A DNA stretch of 64,000 nt from positions 1 to 64,000 of the forward strand of contig JAURFD010000011.1 in NCBI GenBank assembly GCA_030827125.1. Reading direction: 5' to 3'. Positions 43,361-60,924 of the stretch are shown here, piece by piece (the stretch's first letter is position 1; the number at the start of each line of letters is the position of its first letter). The position numbers were made by a program, and so were the translations under genes. The notes under the pieces are model-generated. The model did no database searches and was not told the origin of the DNA. It saw nothing but the letters and a program-made list of their open reading frames with translations. The DNA is from Candidatus Nanopelagicales bacterium (lineage in GTDB: Bacteria > Actinomycetota > Actinomycetes > S36-B12).

Positions 43361-43744
43361 TCAGAACTCGAGGCCGCCCTCACGGGCGCCCTCTGCTAGG
43401 GCCGCGACGCGACCATGGAACTTGTTGCCACCTCGGTCGAAGACCACGGTGTCGATGCCAGCCTTCTTCGCGCGGTCGGCGACCAATTCGCCGACCCGAC
43501 GTGCCTGAGCCGTCTTATCCGTGCCCGTGCCACGCACGTCAGCTTCCATCGTGGAAGCCGAGGCGAGGGTACGGCGGGAGTCGTCGTCGATGACCTGGGC
43601 GACAACGTGACGCGCTGACCGGGTGACCACCAGACGCGGCCGCGCCGCGGTGCCGGTGACCTTCTTGCGGACGCGAAGATGGCGCCGATCGCGCGCTGTG
43701 CGCTTCGGGTTGCCTGATCCGATCTTCGGGGCGATGGAACTCAC
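43361..43744 (-). CDS. rplR: 50S ribosomal protein L18
   Basis: [46 protein letters not shown]...[26 protein letters not shown]. Confidence 0.97.
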   Translation of the reverse strand: MSSIAPKIGSGNPKRTARDRRHLRVRKKVTGTAARPRLVVTRSARHVVAQVIDDDSRRTLASASTMEADVRGTGTDKTAQARRVGELVADRAKKAGIDTVVFDRGGNKFHGRVAALAEGAREGGLEF

Positions 43745-44283
43745 TTCTTGCCCGCCTTTCCGGCCTTGCGCCGCACGACCTCGTTCTCGTAGCGCACACC
43801 CTTGCCCTTGAAGGGCTCAGGCTTGCGCAGCTTGCGAATATTGGCCGCCACCTCGCCGACCTGCTGCTTGTCGATGCCGATGACCTTGAACTTGGTCGGA
43901 GTCTCGACCGCGAAGCTGATGCCGTCCGGAGCCGGGAAGACGATCGGGTGGCTGTAACCGAGAGCGAACTCAAGGGCGTTGCCCTTGGCTTGCACGCGGT
44001 AGCCGGTGCCCACGATCTCCAGGCCCTTCTCATAGCCCTCGGTGACGCCCGTGACCATGTTTGCGATCAGCGTGCGGGTCAAGCCGTGGCGCGAGCGCGA
44101 CTCACGCTCGTCGTCGGGGCGCTCAACGAGGACGGAGCCATCCTCACCCTTGCTGACCGTGATGGGCTCGACGACCGAGTGGGTCAAGGTGCCCTTCGGG
44201 CCCTTGACGGTCACGGCGCTGCCATTGATGGTGACCTCGACACCCGAGGGCACGGGAACGGGAAGTCGTCCAATACGAGACAT
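43741..44283 (-). CDS. rplF: 50S ribosomal protein L6
   Basis: [37 protein letters not shown]...[25 protein letters not shown]. Confidence 0.97.
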   Translation of the reverse strand: MSRIGRLPVPVPSGVEVTINGSAVTVKGPKGTLTHSVVEPITVSKGEDGSVLVERPDDERESRSRHGLTRTLIANMVTGVTEGYEKGLEIVGTGYRVQAKGNALEFALGYSHPIVFPAPDGISFAVETPTKFKVIGIDKQQVGEVAANIRKLRKPEPFKGKGVRYENEVVRRKAGKAGKK

Positions 44284-44293
44284 GACCTACCCC

Positions 44294-44698
44294 TCACCAG
44301 ACGTAGGCGAGGACTTCCCCACCCACGCCCTTCTTTGCAGCCTGACGGTCGGTCAGGAGTCCGGATGACGTCGACAAGATGGCCACGCCGAGACCACCGA
44401 GGACCTTCGGCAAAGCGGTGCTCTTCGCGTAGACGCGCAGACCGGGCTTGGACACCCGGCGCAGGCCCGCGATGGAGCGCTCACGGCTCGGGCCGTACTT
44501 GAGTTCGAGCACGAGGTTCTTGCCGACGGGGGCCTCCTCCTCGTGCCAGCCACCGATGTAACCCTCCTGCTTGAGGATTTCGGCGATTCCCACCTTGATC
44601 TTGGAGTGCGGCATCGACACGGAGTCGTGGTACGCCGAATTCGCATTGCGCAGACGGGCGAGCATGTCTGCGATGGGGTCGGTCATGGTCATGGCCAT
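44294..44698 (-). CDS. rpsH: 30S ribosomal protein S8
   Basis: [46 protein letters not shown]. Confidence 0.97.
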   Translation of the reverse strand: MAMTMTDPIADMLARLRNANSAYHDSVSMPHSKIKVGIAEILKQEGYIGGWHEEEAPVGKNLVLELKYGPSRERSIAGLRRVSKPGLRVYAKSTALPKVLGGLGVAILSTSSGLLTDRQAAKKGVGGEVLAYVW

Positions 44699-44746
44699 CG
44701 GGCCTTTCTCACCGTGGTATCCCGTGGGGACCTACGGCGTAGTGGT

Positions 44747-44938
44747 TTACCAGCTGCTCTTGGTGATTCCGGGGAGCTGACCTGCATGGGCCATCTCGCG
44801 CACGCAGATACGGCAGAGGCCGAACTTGCGGTACACCGAGTGGGGCCGGCCGCAACGGGTGCAGCGCGTGTAGGCGCGCACCGCGTACTTCGGCTTGCGC
44901 TTGCTCTTGGCAATCAGTGCCTTCTTGGCCACGGTCAC
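44747..44938 (-). CDS. rpsZ: 30S ribosomal protein S14 type Z
   Basis: [60 protein letters not shown]; CxxC...CxxC zinc ligands. Confidence 0.97.
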   Translation of the reverse strand: MTVAKKALIAKSKRKPKYAVRAYTRCTRCGRPHSVYRKFGLCRICVREMAHAGQLPGITKSSW

Positions 44939-45504
44939 ATCTCCTTGAAGGGGAAACCGAGGAGACGAAGCAGGGCCCGCCCTTCCTCGTCGTTCTCGGC
45001 GGTGGTCACCACGGTGATGTCCATACCCCGCACGCGGTCAATCTTGTCCTGGTCGATTTCGGGGAACATCGACTGCTCGGAGAGCCCGAAGGTGAAGTTG
45101 CCCCGACCGTCGAACTGCTTCGGGGAGAGCCCGCGGAAGTCACGGATGCGCGGGAGAGCCACCGACAGAAGTCGATCGAGGAACTCCCACATGCGGTCAC
45201 CGCGCAGCGTCACGTGGGCGCCGATCGGCATCCCTTCGCGAAGCTTGAACTGGGCGATGGACTTGCGTGCTTTGGTCACCTGGGGGCGCTGACCGGTGAT
45301 CTCGGCCAGGTCCCGGATGGCACCCTCAATGAGCTTGGAGTCCCGGGCTGCTTCACCCACGCCCATGTTCACGACGACCTTGGTGACGCCCGGTACCTGC
45401 ATGATGTTCGCGATATCGAACTCCTCACGCAGCGCCGGAATCACCTCCGCGCGGTAGCGGGACTTCAAGCGCGGCATATCGCGCTCAGTGCTCGTGGCAG
45501 TCAT
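44935..45504 (-). CDS. rplE: 50S ribosomal protein L5
   Basis: [53 protein letters not shown]. Confidence 0.97.
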   Translation of the reverse strand: MTATSTERDMPRLKSRYRAEVIPALREEFDIANIMQVPGVTKVVVNMGVGEAARDSKLIEGAIRDLAEITGQRPQVTKARKSIAQFKLREGMPIGAHVTLRGDRMWEFLDRLLSVALPRIRDFRGLSPKQFDGRGNFTFGLSEQSMFPEIDQDKIDRVRGMDITVVTTAENDEEGRALLRLLGFPFKEM

Positions 45505-45866
45505 CAGATTTCCTTACCGGTTCGCTTCGAGATGCGGACGCTGCGCTCAGCCTCGTAGGTGCTGCCATCGGGGCGACGCTTCTCGACCTTCTCCTTGCGG
45601 AAGCCAACACGGGTCGGTCGGTCATCCTCCGGGTCGACGACCATCACGTTGGACACGTGGATGGGAGCCTCCTGGGTGATGATGCCGCCGGTCTTGGCAC
45701 CGCGATTGTTCTGGCCGACCTTGGTGTGCTTCTTGATGCGGTTAACGCCCTCGACGATGATGCGCTCGGACTCGGGATAGACCTCGATGACCTTGCCGGT
45801 GATGCCGCGGTCCTTACCGCTGATGACCTGCACCAGATCGCCCTTGCGTACAAAAAGGCTCGCCAT
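45504..45866 (-). CDS. rplX: 50S ribosomal protein L24
   Basis: [45 protein letters not shown]. Confidence 0.96.
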   Translation of the reverse strand: MASLFVRKGDLVQVISGKDRGITGKVIEVYPESERIIVEGVNRIKKHTKVGQNNRGAKTGGIITQEAPIHVSNVMVVDPEDDRPTRVGFRKEKVEKRRPDGSTYEAERSVRISKRTGKEI

Positions 45867-45867
45867 G

Positions 45868-46236
45868 TCAGAGCACCTCCGGAGCCAGCGAAATGATCTT
45901 CATGAAGCGCTTCTCGCGCAGCTCGCGGCCGACCGGGCCGAAGATGCGCGTGCCGCGAGGCTCGCCGTCGCCCTTGAGGATGACGGCAGCGTTCTCATCG
46001 AACTTGATGTACGAGCCATCGGGGCGGCGGTGCTCCTTGCGAGTGCGCACGACGACGGCCTTGACGACCTCGCCCTTCTTCACGTTGCCACCGGGGATCG
46101 CGTCCTTGACCGTCGCCACGATGATGTCGCCGATGCCGGCGTACCGACGGCCGGAGCCGCCGAGCACGCGGATGCACAGCAACTCCTTGGCACCGGTGTT
46201 GTCCGCCACCCGAAGGCGGGACTCTTGCTGGATCAC
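45868..46236 (-). CDS. rplN: 50S ribosomal protein L14
   Basis: GTG start 46236: [68 protein letters not shown]. Confidence 0.98.
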   Translation of the reverse strand: MIQQESRLRVADNTGAKELLCIRVLGGSGRRYAGIGDIIVATVKDAIPGGNVKKGEVVKAVVVRTRKEHRRPDGSYIKFDENAAVILKGDGEPRGTRIFGPVGRELREKRFMKIISLAPEVL

Positions 46237-46246
46237 GTCGTCTCCC

Positions 46247-46531
46247 CTACTTCGCCTTCTCGAGGATCTCGACGACGCGCCAGCGCTTGGTGGCCGACAG
46301 CGGTCGAGTCTCCATGAGCAGCACGCGGTCGCCGACGCCGCAGGAGTTCTGCTCGTCGTGCGCCTTGAGCTTGCTCGTACGCCGCACGACCTTGCCGTAC
46401 AGCGGATGCTTGAAACGGTCCTCAACGGCAACGACGACGGTCTTGTCCATCTTGTCGCTGACGACGAGGCCCTCGCGGACCTTGCGTGCGCCGCGTTCCA
46501 CAGTGCTCACATTCACCTTCTCGTCGCTCAT
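46247..46531 (-). CDS. rpsQ: 30S ribosomal protein S17
   Basis: [45 protein letters not shown]. Confidence 0.97.
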   Translation of the reverse strand: MSDEKVNVSTVERGARKVREGLVVSDKMDKTVVVAVEDRFKHPLYGKVVRRTSKLKAHDEQNSCGVGDRVLLMETRPLSATKRWRVVEILEKAK

Positions 46532-46749
46532 GCCGCACCGCCCGTGATGCCGAGCTCGCGCTCCCGCATCACCGTGTAGAGACGGGCGATGTCCTTGCGC
46601 ACGGCGCGGAGTCGGCCGTGGTTCTCCAGCTGGCCCGTGGCCCCCTGGAACCGGAGGTTAAACAGCTCCTCCTTCGCCTCGCGCAGTCGCGTGACGAGTT
46701 CCTCATCGGTGAGACCGCGGAATTCCTGCGGTGACGTCCCGGCAGCCAT
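46528..46749 (-). CDS. rpmC: 50S ribosomal protein L29
   Basis: [65 protein letters not shown]. Confidence 0.97.
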   Translation of the reverse strand: MAAGTSPQEFRGLTDEELVTRLREAKEELFNLRFQGATGQLENHGRLRAVRKDIARLYTVMRERELGITGGAA

Positions 46750-47171
46750 CAGACCTCCGCAATATCGTCGCGGCGCACGATGCGGCACTTCATGGGCAAC
46801 TTGTGCATGGCCCGGGTCAGTGCCTGGATCGCGACCTTCTCATTGGGGTAAGCGAGCTCGAACATCACACGTCCGGGCTTCACATTGGCCACCCACCACT
46901 CCGGTGAGCCCTTGCCCGAACCCATGCGGGTCTCGGCGGGCTTCTTGGTCAGCGGGCGGTCCGGGTAGATGTTGATCCAGACCTTGCCACCGCGCTTGAT
47001 ATGGCGCGTCATGGCAATACGAGCAGCTTCGATCTGACGGTTGGTGACGTAGGCAGGCTCGACAGCCTGCAGGCCGTAGTCGCCAAACGTCACCTGGGTG
47101 CCACCCTTGGCCGCACCCGTCCGCTTCGGATGGTGCTGCTTGCGGTGCTTGACCCGTCGGGGAATCAGCAT
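46749..47171 (-). CDS. rplP: 50S ribosomal protein L16
   Basis: [94 protein letters not shown]. Confidence 0.98.
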   Translation of the reverse strand: MLIPRRVKHRKQHHPKRTGAAKGGTQVTFGDYGLQAVEPAYVTNRQIEAARIAMTRHIKRGGKVWINIYPDRPLTKKPAETRMGSGKGSPEWWVANVKPGRVMFELAYPNEKVAIQALTRAMHKLPMKCRIVRRDDIAEV

Positions 47172-47173
47172 GA

Positions 47174-47974
47174 TCAGACCTCGCCCTCGGTTGCAGCGGG
47201 AGCCGCAGTCTCGGCGGCCGGAGCCACCTCCACTGCCTCGTCCTCGCGGCGCGAAGCACGACGGGGACGCTCGGGGCGGCGGGTGCCCTGCCCCAGACGG
47301 GCCGCCGCCGCGGCCGCCTCGCGCTCAGCGCGGGTGGTCGGAGCATCGCCCTTGTAGATCCAGACCTTGACGCCGATGCGACCGAACGTCGTACGCGCCT
47401 CGTAGAAGCCGTAGTCGATGTCCGCACGCAGCGTGTGCAGCGGGACGCGCCCCTCACGGTAGAACTCGGTGCGGCTCATCTCTGCGCCGCCAAGGCGACC
47501 GGAGACCTGGACACGGATGCCCTTGGCCCCAGCCTTCATCGTGCTCTGCATGCCCTTGCGCATCGCACGTCGGAAGGACACCCGGCTGGAAAGTTGCTCG
47601 GCGATGCCCTGAGCGACCAGTTGCGCATCCATCTCCGGGTTCTTGACCTCGAGGATGTTGAGCTGAACCTGCTTGCCCGTCAACTGCTCCAGGTCGGCGC
47701 GAATGCGATCAGCCTCTGCGCCGCGGCGGCCGATGACGATGCCCGGGCGAGCCGTGTGAATGTCGACACGCACGCGATCTCGGGTCCGCTCGATCTCCAC
47801 CTTGCTGATGCCTGCGCGCTCCATGCCGGTCGACAGCAACTTGCGAATGGCGACATCCTCTTGGACGTAGTCGCGGTAGCGCTGACCCGGCTTGGACGAG
47901 TCGGCGAACCACCGCGACGTGAAGTCCGTCGTGATGCCCAGCCGGAAGCCGTGCGGATTGACCTTCTGGCCCAT
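47174..47974 (-). CDS. rpsC: 30S ribosomal protein S3
   Basis: [50 protein letters not shown] 47974 chosen over the track start 48094. Confidence 0.98.
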   Translation of the reverse strand: MGQKVNPHGFRLGITTDFTSRWFADSSKPGQRYRDYVQEDVAIRKLLSTGMERAGISKVEIERTRDRVRVDIHTARPGIVIGRRGAEADRIRADLEQLTGKQVQLNILEVKNPEMDAQLVAQGIAEQLSSRVSFRRAMRKGMQSTMKAGAKGIRVQVSGRLGGAEMSRTEFYREGRVPLHTLRADIDYGFYEARTTFGRIGVKVWIYKGDAPTTRAEREAAAAAARLGQGTRRPERPRRASRREDEAVEVAPAAETAAPAATEGEV

Positions 47975-47975
47975 G

Positions 47976-48356
47976 TCAGGCCCCCTTCTTCCGGCCCTTG
48001 CCGGCGCTGGCCGGCTCGCGGTCCTCGACCGACTCCAGGACCACCGTGATGTGGCTGGTGCGCTTGCGGATCCGAAAGGCGCGACCCTGAGCACGCGGAC
48101 GGAATCGCTTCATCGTCGGGCCCTCGTCAACGAAGGCCTCCGCCACAACCAGCGAATCCGGGTTGAGGTTGTGGTTGTTGGTCGCGTTGGCAATCGCGCT
48201 ATCGAGAACCTTGCCGACCGGAACGCTCGCATCCTGCGGAGCGAAACGCAGCACCGCCTGGGCGTCGGCTGCCGGCAGCCCTCGGATGAGGTCAACCACA
48301 CGCCGCGCCTTCATGGGCGTGACACGGACAAACCGCGCCTGGGCCCTGGCTTCCAT
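47976..48356 (-). CDS. rplV: 50S ribosomal protein L22
   Basis: [57 protein letters not shown]. Confidence 0.97.
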   Translation of the reverse strand: MEARAQARFVRVTPMKARRVVDLIRGLPAADAQAVLRFAPQDASVPVGKVLDSAIANATNNHNLNPDSLVVAEAFVDEGPTMKRFRPRAQGRAFRIRKRTSHITVVLESVEDREPASAGKGRKKGA

Positions 48357-48398
48357 CGCTATCCCCTTGCTTCTCGTGATGCTTCTCGTACCGGTGGA

Positions 48399-48680
48399 CT
48401 ACTTGCGCTTTGCTTTGCGGTCTTCTTTGACGTGACCCTTGAAGGTGCGCGTCGGGGCGAACTCGCCGAGCTTGTGCCCGACCATGTTCTCGGTGATGAA
48501 GACCGGGACGTGCTTGCGTCCATCGTGAACGGCGATGGTGTGACCGAGCATGGCGGGCACAATCATCGACCGACGCGACCAGGTCTTGATGACCTGCTGG
48601 CTCTTGGCCTCGTTGGCGGCATCCACCTTCTTGATCAGGTGGTCGTCCACGAACGGACCCTTCTTAAGGCTCCTGGGCAC
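48399..48680 (-). CDS. rpsS: 30S ribosomal protein S19
   Basis: [80 protein letters not shown]. Confidence 0.98.
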   Translation of the reverse strand: MPRSLKKGPFVDDHLIKKVDAANEAKSQQVIKTWSRRSMIVPAMLGHTIAVHDGRKHVPVFITENMVGHKLGEFAPTRTFKGHVKEDRKAKRK

Positions 48681-48689
48681 AGTCGTCTC

Positions 48690-49526
48690 CTAGCGCTTCT
48701 TGCCGGTCTTGCGTCGGCGAACAATGAACTTGTCGCTGGCCTTCTTGGCCTTGCGGGTGCGGCCCTCGGGCTTGCCGGCCGGGTTGACCGGGTGACGGCC
48801 ACCGGAGGTCTTGCCCTCGCCACCACCATGCGGGTGATCGACCGGGTTCATGGCGACACCGCGGACGGTCGGACGGCGGCCCTTCCAGCGCATGCGGCCG
48901 GCCTTGCCCCAGTTGATGTTGGACTGCTCAGCGTTGCCGACCTCACCGATCGTGGCGCGTGAGCGAAGGTCCACGTTGCGGATCTCACCGGACGGCATAC
49001 GCAACTGGGCGTAGGGGCCATCCTTGGCGACCAGCTGCACGCTGGAACCTGCCGCGCGAGCGATCTTGGCGCCACCGCCGGGGCGGATCTCGACGGCGTG
49101 GATCACGGTGCCGACGGGGATATTGCGCAGGGGCAGGTTGTTGCCCGGCTTGATGTCGGCTGCCGGGCCGGTCTCCACCATGTCACCCTGCCCGAGCTTG
49201 TTCGGCGCGAGGATGTAGCGCTTCTCGCCGTCGGCGTAGTGCAGCAGGGCGATGCGCGCGGTGCGGTTCGGGTCGTACTCGATGTGCGCGACCTTGGCGG
49301 GCACGCCGTCCTTGTCGCCGCGGCGGAAGTCGATCACGCGGTAGGCGCGCTTATGGCCACCACCTTGGTGACGGGTCGTGATCCGGCCCTGGTTGTTGCG
49401 GCCGCCCTTGTTCGGCAGCGGCTCCACCAGAGACTTCTCCGGCGTCGAACGCGTGACCTCAACGAAGTCAGCGACGCTCGAGCCACGACGACCCGGTGTC
49501 GTCGGCTTGTACTTGCGGATACCCAT
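48690..49526 (-). CDS. rplB: 50S ribosomal protein L2
   Basis: [21 protein letters not shown]...[42 protein letters not shown]. Confidence 0.98.
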   Translation of the reverse strand: MGIRKYKPTTPGRRGSSVADFVEVTRSTPEKSLVEPLPNKGGRNNQGRITTRHQGGGHKRAYRVIDFRRGDKDGVPAKVAHIEYDPNRTARIALLHYADGEKRYILAPNKLGQGDMVETGPAADIKPGNNLPLRNIPVGTVIHAVEIRPGGGAKIARAAGSSVQLVAKDGPYAQLRMPSGEIRNVDLRSRATIGEVGNAEQSNINWGKAGRMRWKGRRPTVRGVAMNPVDHPHGGGEGKTSGGRHPVNPAGKPEGRTRKAKKASDKFIVRRRKTGKKR

Positions 49527-49543
49527 GGTGTTCGTCCCTCGCC

Positions 49544-49843
49544 CTAGCTAACCGGTCCGCCGAAGATGTCGATGCGGTCGCCCTGCGCCACGGACACGAT
49601 GGCCCGCTTGGTGGCATTACGACGGCCCCATCCGCGACGGGTGCGGATGCGCTTGCCCTCGCGGTTCTGCGTGTTCACAGCGAGCACGCGAACGCCGAAG
49701 ACCTGCTCGACGGCAATCTTGATCTGCGTCTTGTTGGCGTCCGGAGCGACGAGGAACGTGTACTTGTTCTCGTCGAGGAGGCCGTAGCTCTTCTCGGAGA
49801 TGACCGGGGCGAGCAGGACGTCGCGGGGATCGTCGATCCTCAT
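49544..49843 (-). CDS. rplW: 50S ribosomal protein L23
   Basis: [57 protein letters not shown]. Confidence 0.97.
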   Translation of the reverse strand: MRIDDPRDVLLAPVISEKSYGLLDENKYTFLVAPDANKTQIKIAVEQVFGVRVLAVNTQNREGKRIRTRRGWGRRNATKRAIVSVAQGDRIDIFGGPVS

Positions 49844-50514
49844 GCCGACACCTCCGATTCCGTGGCAACAGCCTTGGCGCCGCGGCCCTTGACGGGGCCG
49901 GCGACGAAGGCGTCGTACGACTCTTGCGTGAAGACGACGTCATCACTGATGAGCACGTCGTAGGTATTGAGCTGGTCCGGGGCAATAACGCTCACGGACG
50001 GCAGGTTGCGGACGCTGAGCCACGACACCTCATCCTCACGCGTCAGCACCACGAGCACGTTCGGGCGCTCGGTGACCTTAAGGAGGAAATCCTGCGCGGT
50101 CTTCGTCGACGGCGTATCACCTTCGACCAGTCCGGTGACGATGTGCACGCGACCCTCACGAGCCCGATCCGACAGGGCGCCACGCAGAGCGGCAGCCTTC
50201 ATCTTCTTCGGGGTGCGCTGATCGTAGTTGCGCGGAGTCGGGCCATGGACCACGCCGCCGCCAACGAACTGCGGTGCACGCGTCGAACCCTGACGGGCGC
50301 GACCGGTGCCCTTCTGCTTGAAAGGCTTACGACCAGCTCCAGAGACCTCACCGCGACCCTTGGTGTCGTGCGTGCCCTGGCGTGCTGCTGCCAGCTGAGC
50401 CACCACGACCTGGTGGATCAGCGGGACGTTCACCTGGACGTCGAAGATCTCAGCGGGCAGATCAACCGAGCCGGCGGACTTGCCGGCCGGGCTCTGGATG
50501 TCTACGGAGGTCAT
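49840..50514 (-). CDS. rplD: 50S ribosomal protein L4
   Basis: [65 protein letters not shown]. Confidence 0.98.
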   Translation of the reverse strand: MTSVDIQSPAGKSAGSVDLPAEIFDVQVNVPLIHQVVVAQLAAARQGTHDTKGRGEVSGAGRKPFKQKGTGRARQGSTRAPQFVGGGVVHGPTPRNYDQRTPKKMKAAALRGALSDRAREGRVHIVTGLVEGDTPSTKTAQDFLLKVTERPNVLVVLTREDEVSWLSVRNLPSVSVIAPDQLNTYDVLISDDVVFTQESYDAFVAGPVKGRGAKAVATESEVSA

Positions 50515-51161
50515 GCCGTCACCGCCTTCGCCGTAGAGCGGAGGAAGACCACGCCGCCCTTGGGACCGGGGACGGCCCCCTTGATGAGGATCAGGCCGCG
50601 CTCGGCATCAACCGCGTGCACCTTCAAGCCCTGGGTGGTCTGGCGGACCGTGCCCATGCGACCGGCCATCCGCAGGCCCTTGAACACACGGGCCGGGGTG
50701 GCGCAGGCACCGATGGAACCGGGCTTGCGGTGGTTGCGGTGCGCACCGTGGGAAGCGCTCACGCCAGCGAAGCCGTGCCGCTTCATCGTGCCGGCGAAGC
50801 CCTTGCCCTTCGTGGTGCCGGTGATGTCGACGACGTCACCCGCCTCGAAAGTCTCGGCGCCGACCTCCTGGCCGAGGGTGTAGTCACCCGCGTCCAAGGT
50901 GCGCAGCTCCACGAGGTGCCGACGCGGGGCAACTCCGGCCTTGGCGAAATGACCGGCGTCCGGCTTGTTCACCCGTCGCGGGTCAACCGAACCGAAGCCG
51001 AGCTGCACCGCGGAGTAGCCGTCGGTGTCGGGCGTGCGCACCTGCGTGACCACGCAGGGGCCTGCCTTGACCACGGTCACGGGAACAACGCGGTTGTTCT
51101 CGTCCCATACCTGGGTCATGCCGAGCTTCTCGCCCAACACTCCCTTGACTGTCCTGTCCAT
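50511..51161 (-). CDS. rplC: 50S ribosomal protein L3
   Basis: [35 protein letters not shown]...[38 protein letters not shown]. Confidence 0.98.
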   Translation of the reverse strand: MDRTVKGVLGEKLGMTQVWDENNRVVPVTVVKAGPCVVTQVRTPDTDGYSAVQLGFGSVDPRRVNKPDAGHFAKAGVAPRRHLVELRTLDAGDYTLGQEVGAETFEAGDVVDITGTTKGKGFAGTMKRHGFAGVSASHGAHRNHRKPGSIGACATPARVFKGLRMAGRMGTVRQTTQGLKVHAVDAERGLILIKGAVPGPKGGVVFLRSTAKAVTA

Positions 51162-51171
51162 TCGTCGCGTC

Positions 51172-51480
51172 CTAGAGCTTGATCTCGATGTCGACGCCGG
51201 CCGGGAGATCCAGGCGCATCAGCGAATCGACGGTCTTGGGCGTGGGGTCAAGGATGTCGATGAGCCGCTTGTGCGTGCGCATCTCAAAGTGCTCTCGACT
51301 GTCCTTGTACTTGTGCGGCGACCGGATGACGCAGTAGACGTTCTTCTCGGTCGGCAGCGGCACCGGTCCTGCGACCTGCGCACCCGTACGGGTCACGGTA
51401 TCGACGATCTTGCGCGCCGATGAATCGATGACCTCGTGGTCGTAGGCCTTTAGCCGGATTCGGATCTTCTGTCCCGCCAT
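51172..51480 (-). CDS. rpsJ: 30S ribosomal protein S10
   Basis: [76 protein letters not shown]. Confidence 0.98.
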   Translation of the reverse strand: MAGQKIRIRLKAYDHEVIDSSARKIVDTVTRTGAQVAGPVPLPTEKNVYCVIRSPHKYKDSREHFEMRTHKRLIDILDPTPKTVDSLMRLDLPAGVDIEIKL

Positions 51481-51528
51481 GGTGGCTTCGCCTGTCCTTC
51501 GTCTCAGTACCGCTGTCTTGGGGTGGTA

Positions 51529-51557
51529 TCGGGGGAGGTGCTGGGCACCTCCCCCGA
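51529..51557 (-). terminator. Hairpin downstream of tuf, no U-tract
   Basis: 13-bp perfect stem TCGGGGGAGGTGC / GCACCTCCCCCGA, 3-nt loop, just 3' of the tuf stop. Confidence 0.75.
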
Positions 51558-51564
51558 ACCGGAA

Positions 51565-52758
51565 CTACTTGATGATCTTGGTGACGCGACCCGCGCCGAC
51601 CGTGCGGCCACCCTCGCGGATGGCGAAGCGGAGACCGTCCTCCATGGCGATGGGCTGGATGAGGTCGACCTTCATCTCAGTGTTGTCGCCGGGCATGACC
51701 ATGTCCTTGCCCTCGGGAAGGGTCACAACGCCCGTCACGTCCGTGGTCCGGAAGTAGAACTGCGGACGGTAGTTGTTGAAGAACGGCGTGTGACGGCCAC
51801 CCTCGTCCTTGGACAGGATGTAGACCTGAGCCTCGAACTCGGTGTGCGGAGTGATCGAGCCGGGCTTGCACATGACCTGGCCGCGCTCGACGTCCTCACG
51901 CTTGGTGCCACGCAGCAGCAGGCCGACGTTCTCACCAGCCTGGCCCTCGTCGAGGAGCTTGCGGAACATCTCAACGCCGGTGACGGTGGTCTTGGACGAC
52001 GTCGGACGGATGCCGACGATCTCGACCTCTTCGTTGACCTTGACGATGCCGCGCTCGATACGACCGGTGACGACGGTGCCGCGACCGGTGATGGTGAACA
52101 CGTCCTCGACGGGCATGAGGAACGGCTTGTCGACCTCACGCTCGGGGGTGGCGATGTAGCTGTCCACCGCACCCATGAGCTCCATGATCGACTCGCCCCA
52201 CTTCTCGTCGCCATTCAGCGCCGGGAAGGCAGCAACGCGGACGACGGGAATGTCGTCGCCGGGGAACTCATAGGCCGACAGCAGCTCGCGGACCTCCATC
52301 TCGACGAGCTCGAGGAGATCCTCGTCGTCGACCATGTCGCACTTGTTGAGCGCAACGACGATGGCGGGGACGCCAACCTGGCGAGCCAGGAGGACGTGCT
52401 CCTTCGTCTGCGGCATCGGGCCGTCGGTGGCGGCAACCACGAGGATCGCGCCGTCCATCTGAGCCGCACCGGTGATCATGTTCTTGATGTAGTCAGCGTG
52501 ACCGGGGCAGTCGACGTGCGCGTAGTGACGCGCCTCGGTCTGGTACTCCACGTGTGCAATGGAGATCGTGATGCCGCGCTGACGCTCCTCCGGGGCCTTG
52601 TCGATCATGTCGAAAGGCGTGAAGGGGTTGAGATCCGGCATCTTGTCGTGCAGGACCTTGGTGATCGCCGCGGTCAGCGTCGTCTTGCCATGGTCGATGT
52701 GCCCGATCGTGCCGATGTTCACGTGCGGCTTGGTCCGCTCGAACTTCGCCTTAGCCAC
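51565..52758 (-). CDS. tuf: Elongation factor Tu
   Basis: [44 protein letters not shown]...[28 protein letters not shown]. Confidence 0.98.
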   Translation of the reverse strand: MAKAKFERTKPHVNIGTIGHIDHGKTTLTAAITKVLHDKMPDLNPFTPFDMIDKAPEERQRGITISIAHVEYQTEARHYAHVDCPGHADYIKNMITGAAQMDGAILVVAATDGPMPQTKEHVLLARQVGVPAIVVALNKCDMVDDEDLLELVEMEVRELLSAYEFPGDDIPVVRVAAFPALNGDEKWGESIMELMGAVDSYIATPEREVDKPFLMPVEDVFTITGRGTVVTGRIERGIVKVNEEVEIVGIRPTSSKTTVTGVEMFRKLLDEGQAGENVGLLLRGTKREDVERGQVMCKPGSITPHTEFEAQVYILSKDEGGRHTPFFNNYRPQFYFRTTDVTGVVTLPEGKDMVMPGDNTEMKVDLIQPIAMEDGLRFAIREGGRTVGAGRVTKIIK

Positions 52759-52790
52759 TGTGGGCTCCTCCTGTTTCGGTCCGTCCGTCT

Positions 52791-52842
52791 GTCGCGGATC
52801 GGGATCTCTTCGTGGGTTATTCCGTTGTACTTCGATCCGCGA

Positions 52843-52843
<1 letters not shown>
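52791..52843. repeat. 11-bp inverted repeat in the fusA-tuf spacer
   Basis: GTCGCGGATCG (52791-52801) and CGATCCGCGAC (52833-52843), 31-nt loop. Confidence 0.85.
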
Positions 52844-54948
<2,105 letters not shown>

Positions 54949-54982
54949 CGGTGTTCCTTCCTTCGCTGCTTCTCTGCGCCGA

Positions 54983-55453
54983 CTACCAGCGGTAGTGGGC
55001 GAACGCCTTGTTGGACTCGGCCATCTTGTGGGTGTCCTCGCGCTTCTTCACGCTCGCGCCGAGGCCATTCGAGGCATCGAGAATCTCGTTCATCAACCGC
55101 TCGGTCATGGTCTTCTCACGACGCGCACGCGAGTAGGAGACCAACCAGCGCAGCGCGAGGGTCGTGCTGCGACCCGCCTTGACCTCGACCGGGACCTGGT
55201 AGGTGGCGCCACCAACGCGGCGCGAACGCACCTCGAGCGTCGGGCGCACGTTGTCGAGAGCGCGCTTGAGGGTGGCGACCGGGTCGGTGCCGGTCTTCTC
55301 ACGGCAGCCTTCGAGGGCGCCGTAGACAATGGACTCTGCCGTCGAACGCTTGCCGTCGAGCAGGATCTTGTTGATGAGTTGGGTGACGACCGGGGAATTG
55401 AACACCGGGTCGATCACGATCGGCCGCTTGGTAGCGGGACCCTTGCGCGGCAT
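54983..55453 (-). CDS. rpsG: 30S ribosomal protein S7
   Basis: [59 protein letters not shown]. Confidence 0.98.
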   Translation of the reverse strand: MPRKGPATKRPIVIDPVFNSPVVTQLINKILLDGKRSTAESIVYGALEGCREKTGTDPVATLKRALDNVRPTLEVRSRRVGGATYQVPVEVKAGRSTTLALRWLVSYSRARREKTMTERLMNEILDASNGLGASVKKREDTHKMAESNKAFAHYRW

Positions 55454-55827
55454 CAGCCCTTCTCCTTCTTCGCGCCGTAGCGGGAGCGTGCCTGCTTGCG
55501 GCCCTTCACGCCTTGGGTGTCGAGGGCGCCGCGAACGATCTTGTAGCGGACACCGGGGAGGTCCTTCACGCGGCCGCCGCGGACGAGGACGATCGAGTGC
55601 TCCTGGAGGTTGTGACCCACGCCGGGGATGTAGGCCGTGACCTCCATGCCGGAGGACAGACGCACACGAGCCACCTTGCGAAGAGCCGAGTTCGGCTTCT
55701 TGGGGGTCGTCGTGTAGACGCGCGTGCAGACACCGCGGCGCTGGGGGCTGCCCTTGAGCGCCGGTGTCTTGTTCTTCGCGACCTTGTCCTGCCGGCCCTT
55801 GCGGACCAGCTGCTGGATCGTGGGCAC
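55453..55827 (-). CDS. rpsL: 30S ribosomal protein S12
   Basis: [57 protein letters not shown]; wild-type-looking KKPNS motif. Confidence 0.98.
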   Translation of the reverse strand: MPTIQQLVRKGRQDKVAKNKTPALKGSPQRRGVCTRVYTTTPKKPNSALRKVARVRLSSGMEVTAYIPGVGHNLQEHSIVLVRGGRVKDLPGVRYKIVRGALDTQGVKGRKQARSRYGAKKEKG

Positions 55828-55882
55828 TTACGACTCCGTCCTTCGTCTGTCTCCGTTGTGTCCGTTTTGCACTGGTTTCTCC

Positions 55883-55922
55883 CACACCCGCGGTCGGGTG
55901 TGTCGCACCTCTCCCGGAGAGG
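55883..55922 (-). promoter_or_regulatory. Two tandem hairpins in the rpsL 5' leader
   Basis: CACACCCG-cggt-CGGGTGTG (55883-55902) and CCTCTC-ccg-GAGAGG (55908-55922). Confidence 0.55.
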
Positions 55923-56003
55923 AGCGACTTCAGTTGAAGCCGGAGAATCCAGCGCACGCGGCCGATTTCTCGGCCCGGCACGCGCGGGAGCCCGAGTAGC
56001 CCC

Positions 56004-56042
56004 CGGGCACGAGGGTCAAAGATACCCGAGGCGGGCACGAGG
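56004..56042. repeat. 11-bp direct repeat around a TTGACC box upstream of rpsL
   Basis: cgggcacgagg at 56004-56014 and 56032-56042 (28-bp period); TTGACC on minus strand at 56019-56014. Confidence 0.8.
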
Positions 56043-56168
56043 ACCAAATCCGGGCCCCGGCAGGGCCACGTGACCGGCCCGCCGGGGGCTCTACCGTGCT
56101 CTGGAGGTCCCGGGCTTGATGGATCCTGTCAACGCCGACTGGGTGGCGATATCACTGCCGCCGAGAGG

Positions 56169-56795
56169 CTAATTGCCCGCGGCCGACAGGATCGCCGCGA
56201 GGACGAAGAAGATGGCGAACCCGACGATGATCAACGCGTACAGACCGATGTTGATCCACGAGATGATCCGCGTGGCGGTGTTGAGGCCAGCTCCCCCGAT
56301 GCGGCCAGCCGACTCTTCGATCTCCCTCGTGGACGAGCGAGCCAGGATCAGGGCGACGACTGCCGGGATCACCGGACAGATGATGAAGGAGGCGATGGCC
56401 AGGACCAGGCCGATGATCGCCGAAGTCGAGGTCTGTGGCGGCGGCGGATACGCCGGATAACCGGGGACCGGGTAGGCAGCTCCCGGGTAGGCCTGCGGTG
56501 CAGGGGGCGGATAGGCCGCCGGCGCAGGGGGTGGAAAGGCCTGCGGTGGCGTTGCGGTCCCCGCAGGGGGTGGCGCGTGCGGGGGCCAGACGGGGGCGGC
56601 CGGCGGTGCCTGAGCTGGCGCGGCCGGCGGCGTGGGGGCGGAAGGCGCCGCGGGGGCAGGTGCCGCAGCCGCGTCCGAGGACGCCGGCGCTATTTCAGCG
56701 GCCGCGTCCGAGGAAGCCGAGGGCTGATCCTCGCCGGAGGCTCCCGGCGTCACGTTGGTCGAGGGCTCCTCCGGCGATGGCTGCTGTTCGCTCAT
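56169..56795 (-). CDS. Pro/Ala-rich DUF4190-type membrane protein
   Basis: MSEQQPSPEEPSTNVTPGASGEDQPSA..., long Pro-rich region, then TSTSAIIGLVLAIASFIICPVIPAVVALILARSSTREI and a second TM. Confidence 0.8.
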   Translation of the reverse strand: MSEQQPSPEEPSTNVTPGASGEDQPSASSDAAAEIAPASSDAAAAPAPAAPSAPTPPAAPAQAPPAAPVWPPHAPPPAGTATPPQAFPPPAPAAYPPPAPQAYPGAAYPVPGYPAYPPPPQTSTSAIIGLVLAIASFIICPVIPAVVALILARSSTREIEESAGRIGGAGLNTATRIISWINIGLYALIIVGFAIFFVLAAILSAAGN

Positions 56796-56923
56796 GGGCC
56801 CACTGTAGGTGAGGCCCACCGCTGATCCCGGATGAAGACGCATCCCCCGCTGCGTGTCCGGCGGAAGGGTGCGCGGTCGGCACGCCCGAAACCGTGCCGC
56901 GGGACTGGCGCCTTCCCCCAGGG

Positions 56924-56966
56924 AATGCAGGAGGGGTGGACCCGCCGGGTCCACCCCTCCTGCATT
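56924..56966. terminator. rpoC-distal hairpin, 20-bp perfect stem, no U-tract
   Basis: AATGCAGGAGGGGTGGACCC-gcc-GGGTCCACCCCTCCTGCATT, immediately 3' of rpoC. Confidence 0.85.
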
Positions 56967-57000
56967 GTCCGCTCCGCTGAGCGCTCGCCGTAGGCGTCGA

Positions 57001-60873
<3,873 letters not shown>

Positions 60874-60924
60874 CTGAGTTAGTCCTTTGCCTCGTCGGGT
60901 CGTGGAATGTCTGTGGTGGAGGTG

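Noticed and set aside
47709-47912. Short alternative-frame ORFs inside ribosomal protein genes
   Set aside because: Arg/Pro/Ala-rich out-of-frame translations, expected in high-GC DNA.
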